Positions 10,352-21,524 of a DNA stretch of 64,000 bases are shown here, in pieces. Numbering within the stretch: the stretch's first letter is position 1; each line of letters starts with the position of its first letter. Under the pieces are notes generated by a model. That model saw only the letters and a program-made list of their open reading frames with translations. It was not told the DNA's origin and searched no databases. Source of the DNA: Anomaloglossus baeobatrachus (lineage: Eukaryota; Chordata; Amphibia; Anura; Aromobatidae); assembly GCF_048569485.1 (NCBI RefSeq), contig NC_134354.1, forward strand, positions 684,541,637-684,605,636, written 5' to 3'. The translations under genes were made by a program, and so were the position numbers.

Positions 10352-10353
10352 TA

Positions 10354-10467
10354 TGTACCGATCCTGGTATATATGTCCTAATTCTGGGCATATTCTGATA
10401 TTTATGCATTATCCTGGGCCTGTCCTGGTATATATGTTCTCACTCTAGGCCCATTCTAGTATATATG
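10354..10467 (+). repeat. Minisatellite, about 30-bp unit, left part (unit A)
   Basis: Units of CCTGGTATATATGTCCTYAT plus TCTGGGCC. The array is cut by the LTR at 10468 and resumes at 12753-12957. Confidence 0.85.
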
Positions 10468-12748
10468 TGTACCACCCCTGAGTGCTCGGCCTGCTCAAAT
10501 CCGGGGATGATCGTGGCTCAAGGGACCCGGACCTGGGGGCCTAGTGGACACTCCAGAATAAAAAGGGGATATATACAGGAGGATAGTCTGTGACGCCACC
10601 TGCGGGTTGCGGTAACGGGGAGTACCGCCGCTGCCATTGGGAGTACCCGGGGCTGATGGTGTTGGGGCAGCCTGGTGGTGATTCCCTCCACAGGTAGGGA
10701 AGCCCGGAGACTTGGGAGGATGATGCTGGGGAGCGCTTTGTGGGTCGCAGGACAGGCAGGAGGGTCAGGGCTGCAGGGTAGTCACTCAGATCACCATAGT
10801 AGTAGCAAGCAGGAGAGAAAGATTTACAGGCACAGGTGTTAAACCAAGTCTCTGGGTGCCGCTGCCTCCTGGGAGAACCCGTCCGGGTATGCTTCTTCCT
10901 ATGGCCCTGTTGGGTGATCCGAAGGCCCTCCTCCGTGCATAAATTGTTAATTGTTGACCCTTAGGCTTGAAACCATCCAGGTCCCGCTCCCCAGTTATGT
11001 GGAGCAATGCCCTTGGCTGCAGGCACGTGGGATTTTCTGGCCGTTATTTGGGAAGCCTATCCACCTCGGTGTGCTGGCGCTGCCAATCTCTGGGCACATG
11101 GGAGTAGAACATGAAGACTCTACTCGCTACAGGCTAATTGCCGGGTTGTATAAAGCTTCACCCCGACCTAGGATCCATGTACCCTGCCGTGCTCAGTCCT
11201 GGACCGGTTACTGGACCACCAATCCAGTCCACCGCGACCAGGTCTCTGACTCCTGTGGTCCCGGACCACCTGTCTGCAACCTAGCCGTCTTCTAGGGGCT
11301 ACAACCCCTCCCTGAGAGCTCCAACTCCCTATGACCTCTCCTCTTGAGAGTCACCACTTAACTCCCTGCTACTTCCTGAACTGTTTACTATATCCCTCCC
11401 ATCATCCTGTCTAGCCCCTAGGTGAGCAGGCCTGTTCCCAACTGGTCCTACCCACTGGTGTGCTGGTGTGACGCCCCTGGACTATCAGGTCATCACAGAG
11501 TATTGCACAATCTGCCCTCCCGTGCAATATCCACCTCCTTCTTGGTTATGGGTCCCCAACTGTATGGTGTTGCCAACATCAGCTAATCAAAATCCTAGGT
11601 ACACTCTGCACCACACCCACCAGACACACCAGTGGATGGCCTGAGTGGAATAGGGTCGCCCACTAGGGGGATTGGTTAGGGTTGGTCAGGAGTGTCAGGA
11701 ACAAGGAAGTTGCAGTTTGGAAGTGAAGGAGAGAGGAGGTCAGGAGCAGGGCTCCTAAGTAGATCTAGGTGGCAGACGGTGGTCTGGGCCTAGAGGAACT
11801 GGACCCCCAGTCGCAGGGAATCGTGGCAAGGGGCACGGAACTGTCGAGGAGGACAGCCGGCGGCCTTGCACCATCACCGGGCTGGGACCAGGGCACGACA
11901 GGGTACATGGACCCTAGGTCAGGGAGCAGCTTCAGGCAACCTGACAATTGACCGAACGAGAACGGAGCCTTCAAGATCCGATCTCCACCCGCTCCAAAAT
12001 TGGGGTACTAGCGCAATGAGGGGGATAGGACTTTCCACATAAGTGGTCCAGGAAATCCCAAGCGTGAACCCTGAGAGCAAGCTCCAACACTTAACCATAG
12101 TGAGGAGCGGGACCTGGCAAGTTCCATACTACCGGGACCAACAGAGAAGTAAACTTAGTGCCAGGAGGCAGATCTCGGATCACCAGGCAGCACCATCGGG
12201 GACAGGACCCGAACGAGCTCCCCTAAGCGGCAGCTGTATCCAGAACTTTGGTTTATCCAGTTGTTGGTGTCAGCTTTATGGACTGAGTGAGTACGCAAAT
12301 GACCCCTTCACACCCAACGGCACTCCACTTCACCATCACCGAGTCCCGGGGTATCCCCCCTACCCGTGGAGGGTCACAACACCTGACTGCCCCATTCCAT
12401 CACCCCGGGTACTCCCAACTGCAGCGGTGGTACTCCAAATTACCACATACCATGGGTGGTGTCACGAGCTTTAACACAATCCCCTGTAAATACCCCCTTC
12501 ATTTGAGTGTCCGCACGACCCCCCGGGCCGGAGACCCCTTGAGCCACCGGGGATCCGGATCCGAGCAGCCTGGGTGCTGGCACTGGGGCGGCACACTGGC
12601 AGAGTGTGGTGTGAGGTGGCTTAGGATTTTGTGTGCTGGTGTTCAGTGCCCCAGGTCAAAGCTCCCAGAACCAAGGAGGGTGGGCCCTGCACCTAAGATA
12701 AAGGCCGTTCAGAATCCTGCAACACTCTGGTATAGCTAGGGCGTCAAA
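10468..12748 (-). mobile_element. Solo LTR M (Gypsy family), minus strand, unit A
   Basis: On the minus strand the LTR begins at 12748 and ends at 10468. It is flanked by the 4-bp target repeat TATG (10464-10467 and 12749-12752) inside a minisatellite. Its body is split by a second LTR at 11467-12595. Without that insertion it is about 1,148 bp. It is a fossil present in both units, so it predates the duplication. Confidence 0.8.
11467..12595 (+). mobile_element. Solo LTR P inserted inside LTR M, unit A
   Basis: A 1,129-bp plus-strand LTR from TGTGACGCCCC to GGGGCGGCACA with CTGG on both sides (11463-11466 and 12596-12599) as target repeat. It interrupts M about 150 bp from M's 5' end. P and M belong to related families. 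Confidence 0.8.
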
Positions 12749-12752
12749 TATG

Positions 12753-12957
12753 TACTCATCCTGGTATACATGTCCTCATGCTGGGCCCATCCTGGTATTT
12801 ATGCTTTATCTTGGGCCTATCTTGGTATATATGTTCTTATCCTGGGCCCATCCTGATATAAATCATGCACATCCTGGTGTATAAGGACCCTTTTTTAGGC
12901 CTATCTTGGTATATATGTCCTTATCCTGAGCCTTTTTCTGGTATATACAGTCCCCAT
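12753..12957 (+). repeat. Minisatellite, about 30-bp unit, right part (unit A)
   Basis: Continuation of the CCTGGTATATATGTCCTCAT array beyond LTR M. Unit B: 24848-25045. Confidence 0.8.
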
Positions 12958-13035
12958 TCTGTCTCTAGCTCATAAAAAAAAAAACAGCAAAAAAATCCCC
13001 ATTCTACAAACCTCCCTCACCGCCTAGTATACTCT

Positions 13036-14077
13036 ATTAAACAAGGAGGAAGGAAGAGAGAAGGCACTAAATTTATGCAAAAAATGTAGTATTTATTTAG
13101 ACATCAAAGATATATATTCATAAATGGAAAACAGTCATAAAGCATTTATAAATTGCAAGACAAATGTAAAAAATGAGGTCACAGGAGGTGGATGGAAGAT
13201 GGATGGGTTACTAAGGAACGCAATAATAAACCCACAAACACCTACCCTGTACCCTGCCAAATAAGTAAGGGACTAGTCGTGGATCAGAGAGGTGGAATTG
13301 TCAAGGGGGAGGGATGTAAAACCCCCCAAGATAAAAAACCCAAAATTATGGAGCAAAAAGCTGCAAAATAGTCGTAAATGACAGTAATAAATTGGCAAAA
13401 CCACCACTGAACCAAGAAAGTGACCCTAGGGCTATAAAGGTGTAAAAATAGCCGTGGGTCATAGAGGTAAGGCTGCAATAAAAATTTTGATATCAAAACC
13501 AACCCACACGGATTGTATAAAAGCAATCTTCAAAAAGCGTGTGTAGTCATGGATCACAAGAGTAAGATTTATAATAATATATATAGTGACCAAACCACAC
13601 ACGCCCAAAAAGACGCAGTTAATACAATGAATATAGTCGTGGATCAAGAGGGTTGCAGTAAATGACCTAATTTAATTGAGCTATGCAGCCCACCAAGGAG
13701 TCTAAGGATAACTCTCCGGTAAGAATTAGTGTCTAGCAGAAAAAAGAGGTATGACAGTAAAGAGAAATACAAGAAAGTGAAGGGATAATGTGAGGAGCAG
13801 AGACACCAGTGCCGAACACAGCAGCAATAAGGAATGAACAGCCCAGATACATAAGCCTGTAATTACAGGGAATGCCAAAGGTAAAAAAGGGGGAAGAAAT
13901 GGTATGCTGCTATGTCGGGCAGTGGTGCGACCGCAAGGACAGTTACAGAGTGAATGATGAAAAAAGAAGTGAACAACAATGAGGAAAAGGGAGGTGCAGA
14001 AGTGCACAGTTAATCTGGAGAGATTACCTAATGGCTGGCAGGACCGGGAGGTGGAGAGGAGACTTCTGTAGTAGTTC
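13036..14077. mobile_element. About 1-kb insertion at the A/B unit junction, unclassified
   Basis: At the B/C junction the sequence reads straight from CAGTATACTC into TGTAGTAGGTG (about 25130). At the A/B junction the same two flanks are separated by about 1,042 bp. The insert is AT-rich. It contains a degenerate repeat of TAGTCGTGGATCAAGAGGG about every 110 bp and no coding domain I recognise. It may be a non-autonomous element. No clear target repeat was found. Confidence 0.55.
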
Positions 14078-14129
14078 TGTAGTAGGTGTGCAGTGGTCAG
14101 CAGCTGACATCGGCATGTGTGCAATCTCA

Positions 14130-14222
14130 CATGCAGGGCCGGACTGGCCATAGGGCAATTCTGGCAAATGCCAGAAGGGTCGGTGCCTGTAGTGAGCTGG
14201 TGCCTGTAGTGGCCGCTCAATC
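14130..14222 (+). repeat. Interspersed repeat with GGGCCGGACTGGCCATAGGG core
   Basis: A short repeat reading GGGCCGGACTGGCCATAGGG then CAAATGCCAGAAGGG. Other copies are at 25185-25265 (unit C) and, diverged, at 62706-62770. Class unknown. Confidence 0.5.
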
Positions 14223-14649
14223 TTCAGTCACCACCGCTGTCCTCCGCAGTGTGCGCTGTGCTGTGTCGACCCTGCTGTGCAATTCTGCGCCCGGCATACA
14301 CACTGCTGAGGAGAGTGATGGTAACCGCAGCTCTCTCCTTCCTGATCAAATGTATTTGCGTATCTCAGCCGTAAATACATTTGAACAGTGTAGCGCAGGA
14401 CTCGGGTCTGGGCTCCGACGTGCATCAGCGTGATTAGATCAGCACCTTGCAGGCACCACAGAGACACGTCGGGCACTGGTGAGCGCTCCATGGAGGAGCG
14501 GAAGATGAACTGTACTGGAGAAGGGGAGAACAATCGTGAAAGGGACACAGCTTTATGAGAGGTAGTGGAGTGAGTACTTTATTCAGAGTGGGCAGTGTGT
14601 GTTTGTGAGGGGAGGATATTTTACAAAAGGGCACTGTGGGGGGGGGGAT

Positions 14650-15020
14650 ATTTTGCAGAGGCAGTGTGGGAGGGGTATATTAATGAGACTGGTAGCTTGG
14701 GGGAATATTAAGGAGAGCGGCGTGGGGGGTATATTAATGAGAGTGGCAGCGTGGGGTATATTAAGGAGAGTAGCACTGTGGGGGTATATTAAGTAGAGTG
14801 GCAGCATGGGGGTATATTAAGGACATTGGCAGTGTGGGTTTTTTAAGGCGAGTGGCAGCATGGGGGGTATATTAAGGAGAGTGGCAGCATGGGGGGTATA
14901 TTAAGGAGAGTGGCAGCGTGGGGGGTATATTAAGGAGGTGCAGCGTGGAACCAAAAACTGCTGCCGCGAGGAGGTGCAGCATGTGATCCAAAAACTGCCG
15001 CTGCGAGGAGTGCAGCGTGC
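14650..15020 (+). repeat. Minisatellites of 27-29 bp and 36 bp, unit B
   Basis: Match the arrays at 4085-4525, with one 36-bp unit fewer. Confidence 0.88.
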
Positions 15021-15107
15021 CTTTTAGAGATCATTTCATCTTCAACTTGTTTAACTGTTCTCAATAGTAATTTTGACCAGAGGTGTCCAAACTTTTATAT
15101 GCCACTG

Positions 15108-15316
15108 TATATTCTTATACATAGGGGCAGTATTATAGTAGTTATATTCTTGTGCATAGGGGCAGTAATATAGTAGTTATATTCTTGTACATAGGAGCAG
15201 TATTAAAGCAGTTATATGCTTGTACATAGGGGCAGTATTATAGTGGTTATATTCTTGTGCATAGGGGCACTAATATAGTAGTTATATTCTTGTACATAGC
15301 AGTATTATAGCAGTTA
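15108..15316 (+). repeat. 35-bp minisatellite, unit B, left part
   Basis: Same unit as 4606-5100 but contracted. Interrupted at a TA by the Tc1 element and resumes at 16969-17075. Confidence 0.88.
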
Positions 15317-16968
15317 CAGTTAGGTCCAGAAATATTTGGACAGTGACTCAATTTTCGCGAGTTGGGCTCTGCATGCTACCACATTGGATTTCAAATGAAA
15401 CCTCTACAACAGAATTCAAGTGCAGATTGTAACGTTTAATTTGAAGGTTTGAACAAAAATATCTGATAGAAATTGTAGGAATTGTACACATTTCTTTACA
15501 AACACTCCACATTTTAGGAGGTCAAAAGTAATTGGACAAATAAACCAAACCCAAACAAAATATTTTTATTTTCAATATTTTGTTGCGAATCCTTTGGAGG
15601 CAATCACTGCCTTAAGTCTGGAACCCATGGACATCACCAAACACTGGGTTTCCTCCTTCTTAATGCTTTGCCAGGCCTTTACAGCCACAGCCTTCAGGTC
15701 TTGCTTGTTTGTGGGTCTTTCCGTCTTAAGTCTGGATTTGAGCAAGTGAAATGCATGCTCAATTGGGTTAAGATCTGGTGATTGACTTGGCCATTGCAGA
15801 ATGTTCCACTTTTTTGCACTCATGAACTCCTGGGTAGCTTTGGCTGTATGCTTGGGGTCATTGTCCATCTGTACTATGAAGCGCCGTCCGATCAACTTTG
15901 TGGCATTTGGCTGAATCTGGGCTGAAAGTATATCCCGGTACACTTCAGAATTCATCCGGCTACTCTTGTCTGCTGTTATGTCATCAATAAACACAAGTGA
16001 CCCAGTGCCATTGAAAGCCATGCATGCCCATGCCATCACGTTGCCTCCACCATGTTTTACAGAGGATGTGGTGTGCCTTGGATCATGTGCCGTTCCCTTT
16101 CTTCTCCAAACTTTTTTCTTCCCATCATTCTGGTACAGGTTGATCTTGGTCTCATCTGTCCATAGAATACTTTTCCAGAACTGAGCTGGCTACATGAGGT
16201 GTTTTTCAGCAAATTTAACTCTGGCCTGTCTATTTTTGGAATTGATGAATGGTTTGCATCTAGATGTGAACCCTTTGTATTTACTTTCATGGAGTCTTCT
16301 CTTTACTGTTGACTTAGAGACAGATACACCTACTTCACGGAGAGTGTTCTGGACTTCAGTTGATGTTGTGAAAGGGTTCTTCTTCACCAAAGAAAGTATG
16401 TGGCGATCATCCACCACTGTTGTCATCCATGGACGCCCAGGCCTTTTTGAGTTCCCAAGCTCACCAGTCAATTCCTTTTTTCTCAGAATGTACCCGACTG
16501 TTGATTTTGCTACTCCAAGCATGTCTGCTATCTCTCTGATGGATTTTTTCTTTTTTTTCAGCCTCAGGATGTTCTGCTTCACCTCAATTGAGAGTTCCTT
16601 AGACCGCATGTTGTCTGGTCACAGCAACAGCTTCCAAATGCAATACCACACACCTGTAATCAACCCCAGACCTTTTAACTACTTCATTGATTACAGGTTA
16701 ACGAGGGAGATGCCTTCAGAGTTAATTGCAGCCCTTAGAGTCCCTTGTCCAATTACTTTTGGTCCCTTGAAAAAGAGGAGGCTATGCATTACAGAGCTAT
16801 GATTCCTAAACCCTTTCTCCGATTTGGATGTGAAAACTCTCATATTGCAGCTGGGAGTGTGCACTTTCAGCCCATATTATATATATAATTGTATTTCTGA
16901 ACATGTTTTTGTAAACAGCTAAAATAGCAAAACTTGTGTCACTGTCCAAATATTTCTGGACCTAACTG
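15317..16968 (-). mobile_element. Complete Tc1-like transposon, unit B only
   Basis: The 1,652-bp element has inverted termini CAGTTAGGTCCAGAAATATT / complement at the right end, followed on the right by TA and preceded by TA (15315-15316, 16969-16970). Unit A has the uninterrupted target CAGTTATATGCTTG at about 4981, so this is a clean insertion with a TA duplication that happened after the segmental duplication. It carries one transposase gene on the minus strand. Confidence 0.95.
15572..16609 (-). pseudogene. Tc1 transposase, full length with one internal stop
   Basis: A single minus-strand frame of about 345 codons from ATG at 16609 to TAA at 15572. N-terminal paired-like helix-turn-helices run from MRSKELSIEVKQ to STVKRRLHESKYKG, with a GRPW AT-hook-like box between them. 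The catalytic D is in ILWTDETKINLYQ, the second D in QMDNDPKHTAK and the E in [15 protein letters not shown]. Only one defect is visible: an in-frame TAG at 16190-16192, after AEKHLM. The otherwise open frame fits its recent arrival. Whether the stop is fixed or an individual variant cannot be told here. Confidence 0.93.
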
Positions 16969-17204
16969 TATATGCTTGTACATAGGGGCAGTATTATAGT
17001 GGTTATATTCTTGTATATAGAGGCAGTATTATAGAAGATATATGCTTGTACATAGGGGCAGTATATTTGTATATGGGGAGCAGTATTATTTTAATTATTG
17101 TCTTGCGCACTTATGCAGTAAAATAGAAGTATTTTGACTGTCCCTATGACGGCAGCCATAATGTCACTATAATAGTGCCAGTGACCCCCTCCTCCCCCTG
17201 GAAC

Positions 17205-17512
17205 CTCGCTCGCTGAGTAAATAATGGATCTCGCTGAGTAAATAATGGAGCCTCGCTGAGTAAATAATGGAGCCTCACTAAGTAAATAATGGAGCCTCAG
17301 TCGCTGAGTAAATAATGGAGCTCACTGAGTAAATAATGGAGCTCACTGAGTAAATAATGGAGCCTCGCTAAGTAAATAATGGAGCCTCGCTAAGTAAATA
17401 ATGGAGCCTCGCTAAGTAAATAATGGAGCCTCGCTAAGTAAATAATGGAGCTCGCTAAGTAAATAATGGAGCCTCGCTAAGTAAATAATGGAGCCTCACT
17501 CGCTGACTAAAT
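17205..17512 (+). repeat. 22-24 bp satellite, unit B
   Basis: Same family as 5220-5512 with a different order of variant units. Confidence 0.88.
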
Positions 17513-17548
17513 AAAGGGGCCACACTCACTTGCTATGTCATCATATTA

Positions 17549-17603
17549 TGAGGTCACAGTAGTCAGAGACTATAAAAAGCCATGCGGCTATCATTTATCC
17601 TCA
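17549..17603 (+). promoter_or_regulatory. Core promoter of protamine-like locus, unit B
   Basis: TGAGGTCA at 17549-17556, TATAAAA at 17571-17577 and the initiator-like CCTCATAC are all identical to unit A. Confidence 0.5.
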
Positions 17604-17621
17604 TACTCCTGGACCGGACCG

Positions 17622-17803
17622 CTGAATGAATGCAGTGGACGTCAGCGGCGACGCAGAGCCAGGAGGACCCCCATAAAGTGCCACCCCGGCCATAGGACAG
17701 GTAAATATCTATATACACACTTGCCTGTGGACAGAATGTGTAGTAATGATGGCTTCTTCTTGTCTCAGTTCACAGACGCAGAAGGCGCCATCACAAACGG
17801 TGA
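17622..17803 (+). CDS. Protamine-like arginine-rich gene candidate, unit B (one intron)
   Basis: Same structure as 5620-5801: exon 1 ends at 17700, the intron is 17701-17768 (GTAAAT...TCTCAG), exon 2 codes TVHRRRRRHHKR and stops at TGA 17801-17803. Coding differences from unit A are few: a histidine-to-cysteine change before the basic run, one arginine to histidine in exon 1 and one arginine to lysine in exon 2. All are amino-acid changing, which gives no sign of purifying selection between the copies. The in-frame CTG at 17622 takes the place of a start codon, as in A. Splice sites, promoter and poly(A) signal are intact in both. Sperm-chromatin function is inferred only. Confidence 0.38.
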
Positions 17804-18013
17804 AGAGGTCTCCACACAGCGCCGCCGCGTCTCAAGACTTCAGCAAACCCTGGGTGAATCCAAAAGACTTCTGAAGACTCCACCAAAACCAAAGTGAATC
17901 CAAAATATCGCTTGAAGGCTTTACGAAACCCGTGCGGAGTCCAAAATGCTTACTGAAGACTTCACCAAACCCAAAAGTCCAAAAGACGCTGGATGCCGCT
18001 GGAGATATCTGTT

Positions 18014-18062
18014 AATAAACCTAAGGCGCAAAAACTCCTCTGTTGTGGTTGTTTTTTTTTTT
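18014..18062 (+). terminator. Poly(A) signal and GT-rich element, unit B
   Basis: AATAAA at 18014-18019 is followed by TCTGTTGTGGTTGTTTTT. Confidence 0.48.
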
Positions 18063-18089
18063 TAGTAAAACGCCTCAATCTTTTTGTGC

Positions 18090-18255
18090 TTTATCTAAGC
18101 TGGGGTCTTAAAGGGGGCCAGGGTTCTTCTTGTACACATGTGGGGTCTTAAAGGGGGGTTCTTCTTGCAGGCATGTGGGATCTTAAAGGGGGGCCGGGGT
18201 TCTTCTTGCAGGCATGTGGGATCTTAAAGGGGGGCCGGGGTTCTTCTTGCAGGCA
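18090..18255 (+). repeat. 41-bp minisatellite, unit B
   Basis: Four units against six in unit A; all but the first carry the GGGGCCGGGG form. Confidence 0.88.
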
Positions 18256-18404
18256 TGTGTTCCTGCATAGAGACCACACTCATCAGCTGCAGTACACCAC
18301 ACATAAGAGGATATGGCCAGCATCAGGCTCTTATCGGTCCAGGGTCTATAATCAGCTCATATCTGTAAATACAAAGTGACAAATATTAAGACCCCATTGT
18401 TAAA

Positions 18405-19510
18405 CTTTTTATTAAAAAAAAAAATCACAAAGTTGGATGGAAATATATGATTAGTGATGGGTTGGACCACAAACAACCGGAATCAGTGCATCCAACAGGG
18501 TTTGAAAAAAACCCCACAAATAATTAAAGAAGTAAGAATTATAATAAAAACATCACATACAAAAATAAGTGAATCCAACCAGGTTTAAAAAAAACAAAAC
18601 AAAAACCCAAGAAACAAAATACAATTAAAGAGAATAAACAGAAAATAAATATGTAAAGCGCTGTGGAATTAATAGCGCTATATAAGTGAATAAAATTATT
18701 ATTATTATTATTATAAATCAAAAACCTCACATGCACAAATATGTGATCAGTGAATGCAACCTGGGTTTAAAGAAAAGAAAACAAACCTAAAAAAACAAAA
18801 TACAAACAAACAAAATAAACAGAAAATTAAAAAATAATAAAATAAAAACCACCTGAATGCAACTGGGTTTAAAAAAAAAAACAAACAAAAAAACACCACA
18901 ATCGAAGAAAATAAACAAAATTAAAAAAAAATAAAAACCTCACTCACATGCACAAATATCCGGGATGAGTGGATCCAACTGGGTTTAAAAAAACAACAAA
19001 AAAAAACAAATAGAAAATTAAAAATAAAAAAAACAGAGACCTCACATGCACAAGTATCCAAGATCAGTGGATTCAACCGGGTTTAAAGAAAAAAAAAAAA
19101 CAACCTTATAAACAAAATACATTCACAGAAAATAAACAGAAAATTTAAAAAAATAATAAAATCATCACATGCAAAAATACCTGGGATCAGTGAATGCAAC
19201 TGGGTTTAAAAAAAAACAAACAAAAAAAACAAAATACAATCAAAGAGAATAGAAAATTATAATAAAATAAATAAAAACATCACATGCAAAAATACCCGGG
19301 GTCAGTGAATCCAACCAGGTTTAAAAAAAAAAACAAAAAAACAAAACCCCAAAAAACAAATAAAATGCAATAAAAATAAATAAACCGAAAATTAAAAAAA
19401 AATCTCACATCCACAAATATCCAGGAACAGTAAATCTAACCGGATTTAAAGAAAAAAAACAAAACCAAAAACATAATACAATCAAAGAAAATAAAATGAA
19501 AACCTCACAT
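18405..19510 (+). repeat. A-rich satellite, unit B (with L2-type tail at 18648-18715)
   Basis: Unit-for-unit match to 6478-7590. Confidence 0.85.
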
Positions 19511-19995
19511 TTTTTTTCTACTTCATACAAACATTTAAAATATTATAGAAAAACGATGGAGGAAAAAAAAGTGAATTAGACTTATTTTTTTTTTTCTTCC
19601 CAAAAAAGGGTTGAAGTGTACACTTCCTTGTGTGATATATGTCTCATTGTAGATAATGGCAGCTGTTGTATGGGCCTGGATTATTATAATTACATGTGAA
19701 AAATCATGATAATTGTGGTGTGTGTTAGCATAAATTACTGCACAAGGAGTGGCTGTTCCTGTAATTGCGGTCATATGGGCAGTCACCCAGCTTTCCGGGG
19801 TCAGATAACTTTCTCCTTTCTCAGATGTTGGATAGGATCCATCAGATCTGTTCTGTGTTGAGTAGTGTGACGAGCCCTGTGCGTCTAAAGGACGTCTCGC
19901 CAGCAGTCACCTGGAGGAACGCAGTATTGATTAAGTAATTTCTTATTCTATAAATGCCACAGAGAAGAGAGAAGAAGGCAGCACACTGCTATTAT

Positions 19996-20166
19996 TAAAC
20001 AGCAGGGAGACGAAAAATCGACCGCAAACAGCTGCTATGCCAAACAAATTCTTTTATTCAGACGATTTTCTCCATAAGTGCAGGTAAAAATGCGGGAGGT
20101 GGCTTGGATGCGAGTCCCTCCAAAGGACGACGGCCGTTTCGTCTGTAAGTCAGACTTCTACGGGTC
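19996..20166 (-). mobile_element. 171-bp Penelope-like tail insertion, unit B only
   Basis: Flanked by a perfect 12-bp direct repeat CACTGCTATTAT (19984-19995, 20167-20178). Unit A holds one copy of the 12-mer at about 8075, so A is the empty site. On the minus strand the insert reads AGTCTGACTTACAGACGAAAC and then GGCCGTC: a hairpin followed by GAAAC and GTC, like the hammerhead-bearing tails of Penelope-like elements. The CUGAUGA box is not intact. Assignment to Penelope-like elements is by this resemblance. Confidence 0.6.
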
Positions 20167-20263
20167 CACTGCTATTATCACTTCGGGCGCTGTGCACAAT
20201 GCATCTGCTCACACTGGATAAAATATATAAATAATTTTTTTCTTTATAATTTTCTATTTTCTT

Positions 20264-20308
<45 letters not shown>

Positions 20309-20341
20309 CTTGGGGACGAGCTACGTTTAAGCAAGGGGGAA

Positions 20342-21524
20342 TGTGACGCCCCTGGACTAGTCAGGGCGTCACAGGCTACTGCACGCTCTTTCTCTCTTAG
20401 TGCAGGACTCAACCCTCCATGGTTCTGCGTTCCCAACCTATGGTACTGCTTCTATCAGCATTCAAATCCCAACCACACCTCACACCATACCCTGCCAGAC
20501 ACCCCAGTGGGCTGCTAAGCTGGAATAGGGCCGTCCATCTAGGTGTCAGGTAGACTGGTGGGAGGCAGTAGAGGAGAGGAGTCGGCTCCAGGGGAGTGAA
20601 GGGAGAGCAAGCAGGAGTTGAGTGTAGCCCTCGAATGGTGAGGAGCTAGGGGAGAGTGTGGCTCCCGGGGAGTTACAGGTTAGGTCGCAGACGGTGGTCT
20701 GGGACCAGAGGAGTCGGAGACCCGGTCACAGGGTATTGAGGCTGGGTGCCTGGACCTGGTCTTGGAGGACGGGAGGCATATGAGTCTAATAACCAGTCTG
20801 GGACCAAAAGCATGTCGGGGTACTGGACCCTAGGTCGGGGAGTAACTTCAAGCAAACCCGGCAATTAACCTGCGGAGGATAATGACTTTATGGACTGTCC
20901 CCAAGAAGCGCAGAGATCAGGGGCACGAGCGCAACGAGGGAGATAGAGCTTTCCAACCCAAGCAGCCCACTGAAATCCCAAGCGTGAGCCCTTGAGAGCA
21001 CAGCTCCACTACAAACAGTAGGGAGCGGGCCCCGGACAGCTTTATGCCAACGGGCCACCAGAACACTTCAAATTTGTGCATGGAGGCAGGCTCCAGACCA
21101 CCCGGCAGTACTATAGGGGATTGATACCCGGACGGGCTCCCCCAAGAGGGCAACGGCACCCAGAGACTTGGTTTACCTTCTTGTCAGAGTCTGCTTTGTG
21201 GCCGCATCATCACCAACACTGCCTGAGTGAGTACATGGTGCTCCCCTGCTTCCAATCCGCACCCCGCTCCCCAACACCACCATCCAGAGTCCCGGGGTCT
21301 CCCCTACCCGTGGAGGGAAACGTCATCTGGCTGCCCCCACTCCATCTCCCCCGGGTACTCCCATCAACAGCGGCGGTACTCCCCTTACCGCATACCATGA
21401 GTGGCATCACAAACTCTTATCCCCTGTAAATACCCCCTTTGAGTGGCCCAAGCCCGGGTCTGGAGACCCTCGAGCCACAGCAGACCCTGGATCCGAGTGG
21501 TTCGACCACTGCAGGGGCGGCACA
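20342..21524 (+). mobile_element. Gypsy-family 3' LTR, unit B
   Basis: Counterpart of 8235-9419, again preceded by a polypurine tract and a (TA)n run, longer here (about 20265-20307). Confidence 0.75.

Larger units (their letters stand above)
3910..13035. repeat. Segmental duplication, unit A
   Basis: The block 3910-13035 repeats in the same order and orientation at 14268-25130 with very high identity by eye (the 657-bp Tc1 frame differs at only a handful of bases). The left end is replaced by the Gypsy LTR. Relative to units B and C, unit A lacks about 180 bp near 3966, between GATGGTGA and GAAGATGAACTG. It also lacks the Tc1 and the 171-bp insertion found only in B. Confidence 0.92.

Noticed and set aside
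10951-11295. 114-codon frame ending LAVF
   Set aside because: Lies in the body of LTR M; no domain, no promoter context.
10468-12748. A single inverted-LTR composite element
   Set aside because: A CTGG repeat around 11467-12595 and M sequence on both sides show two separate insertions.
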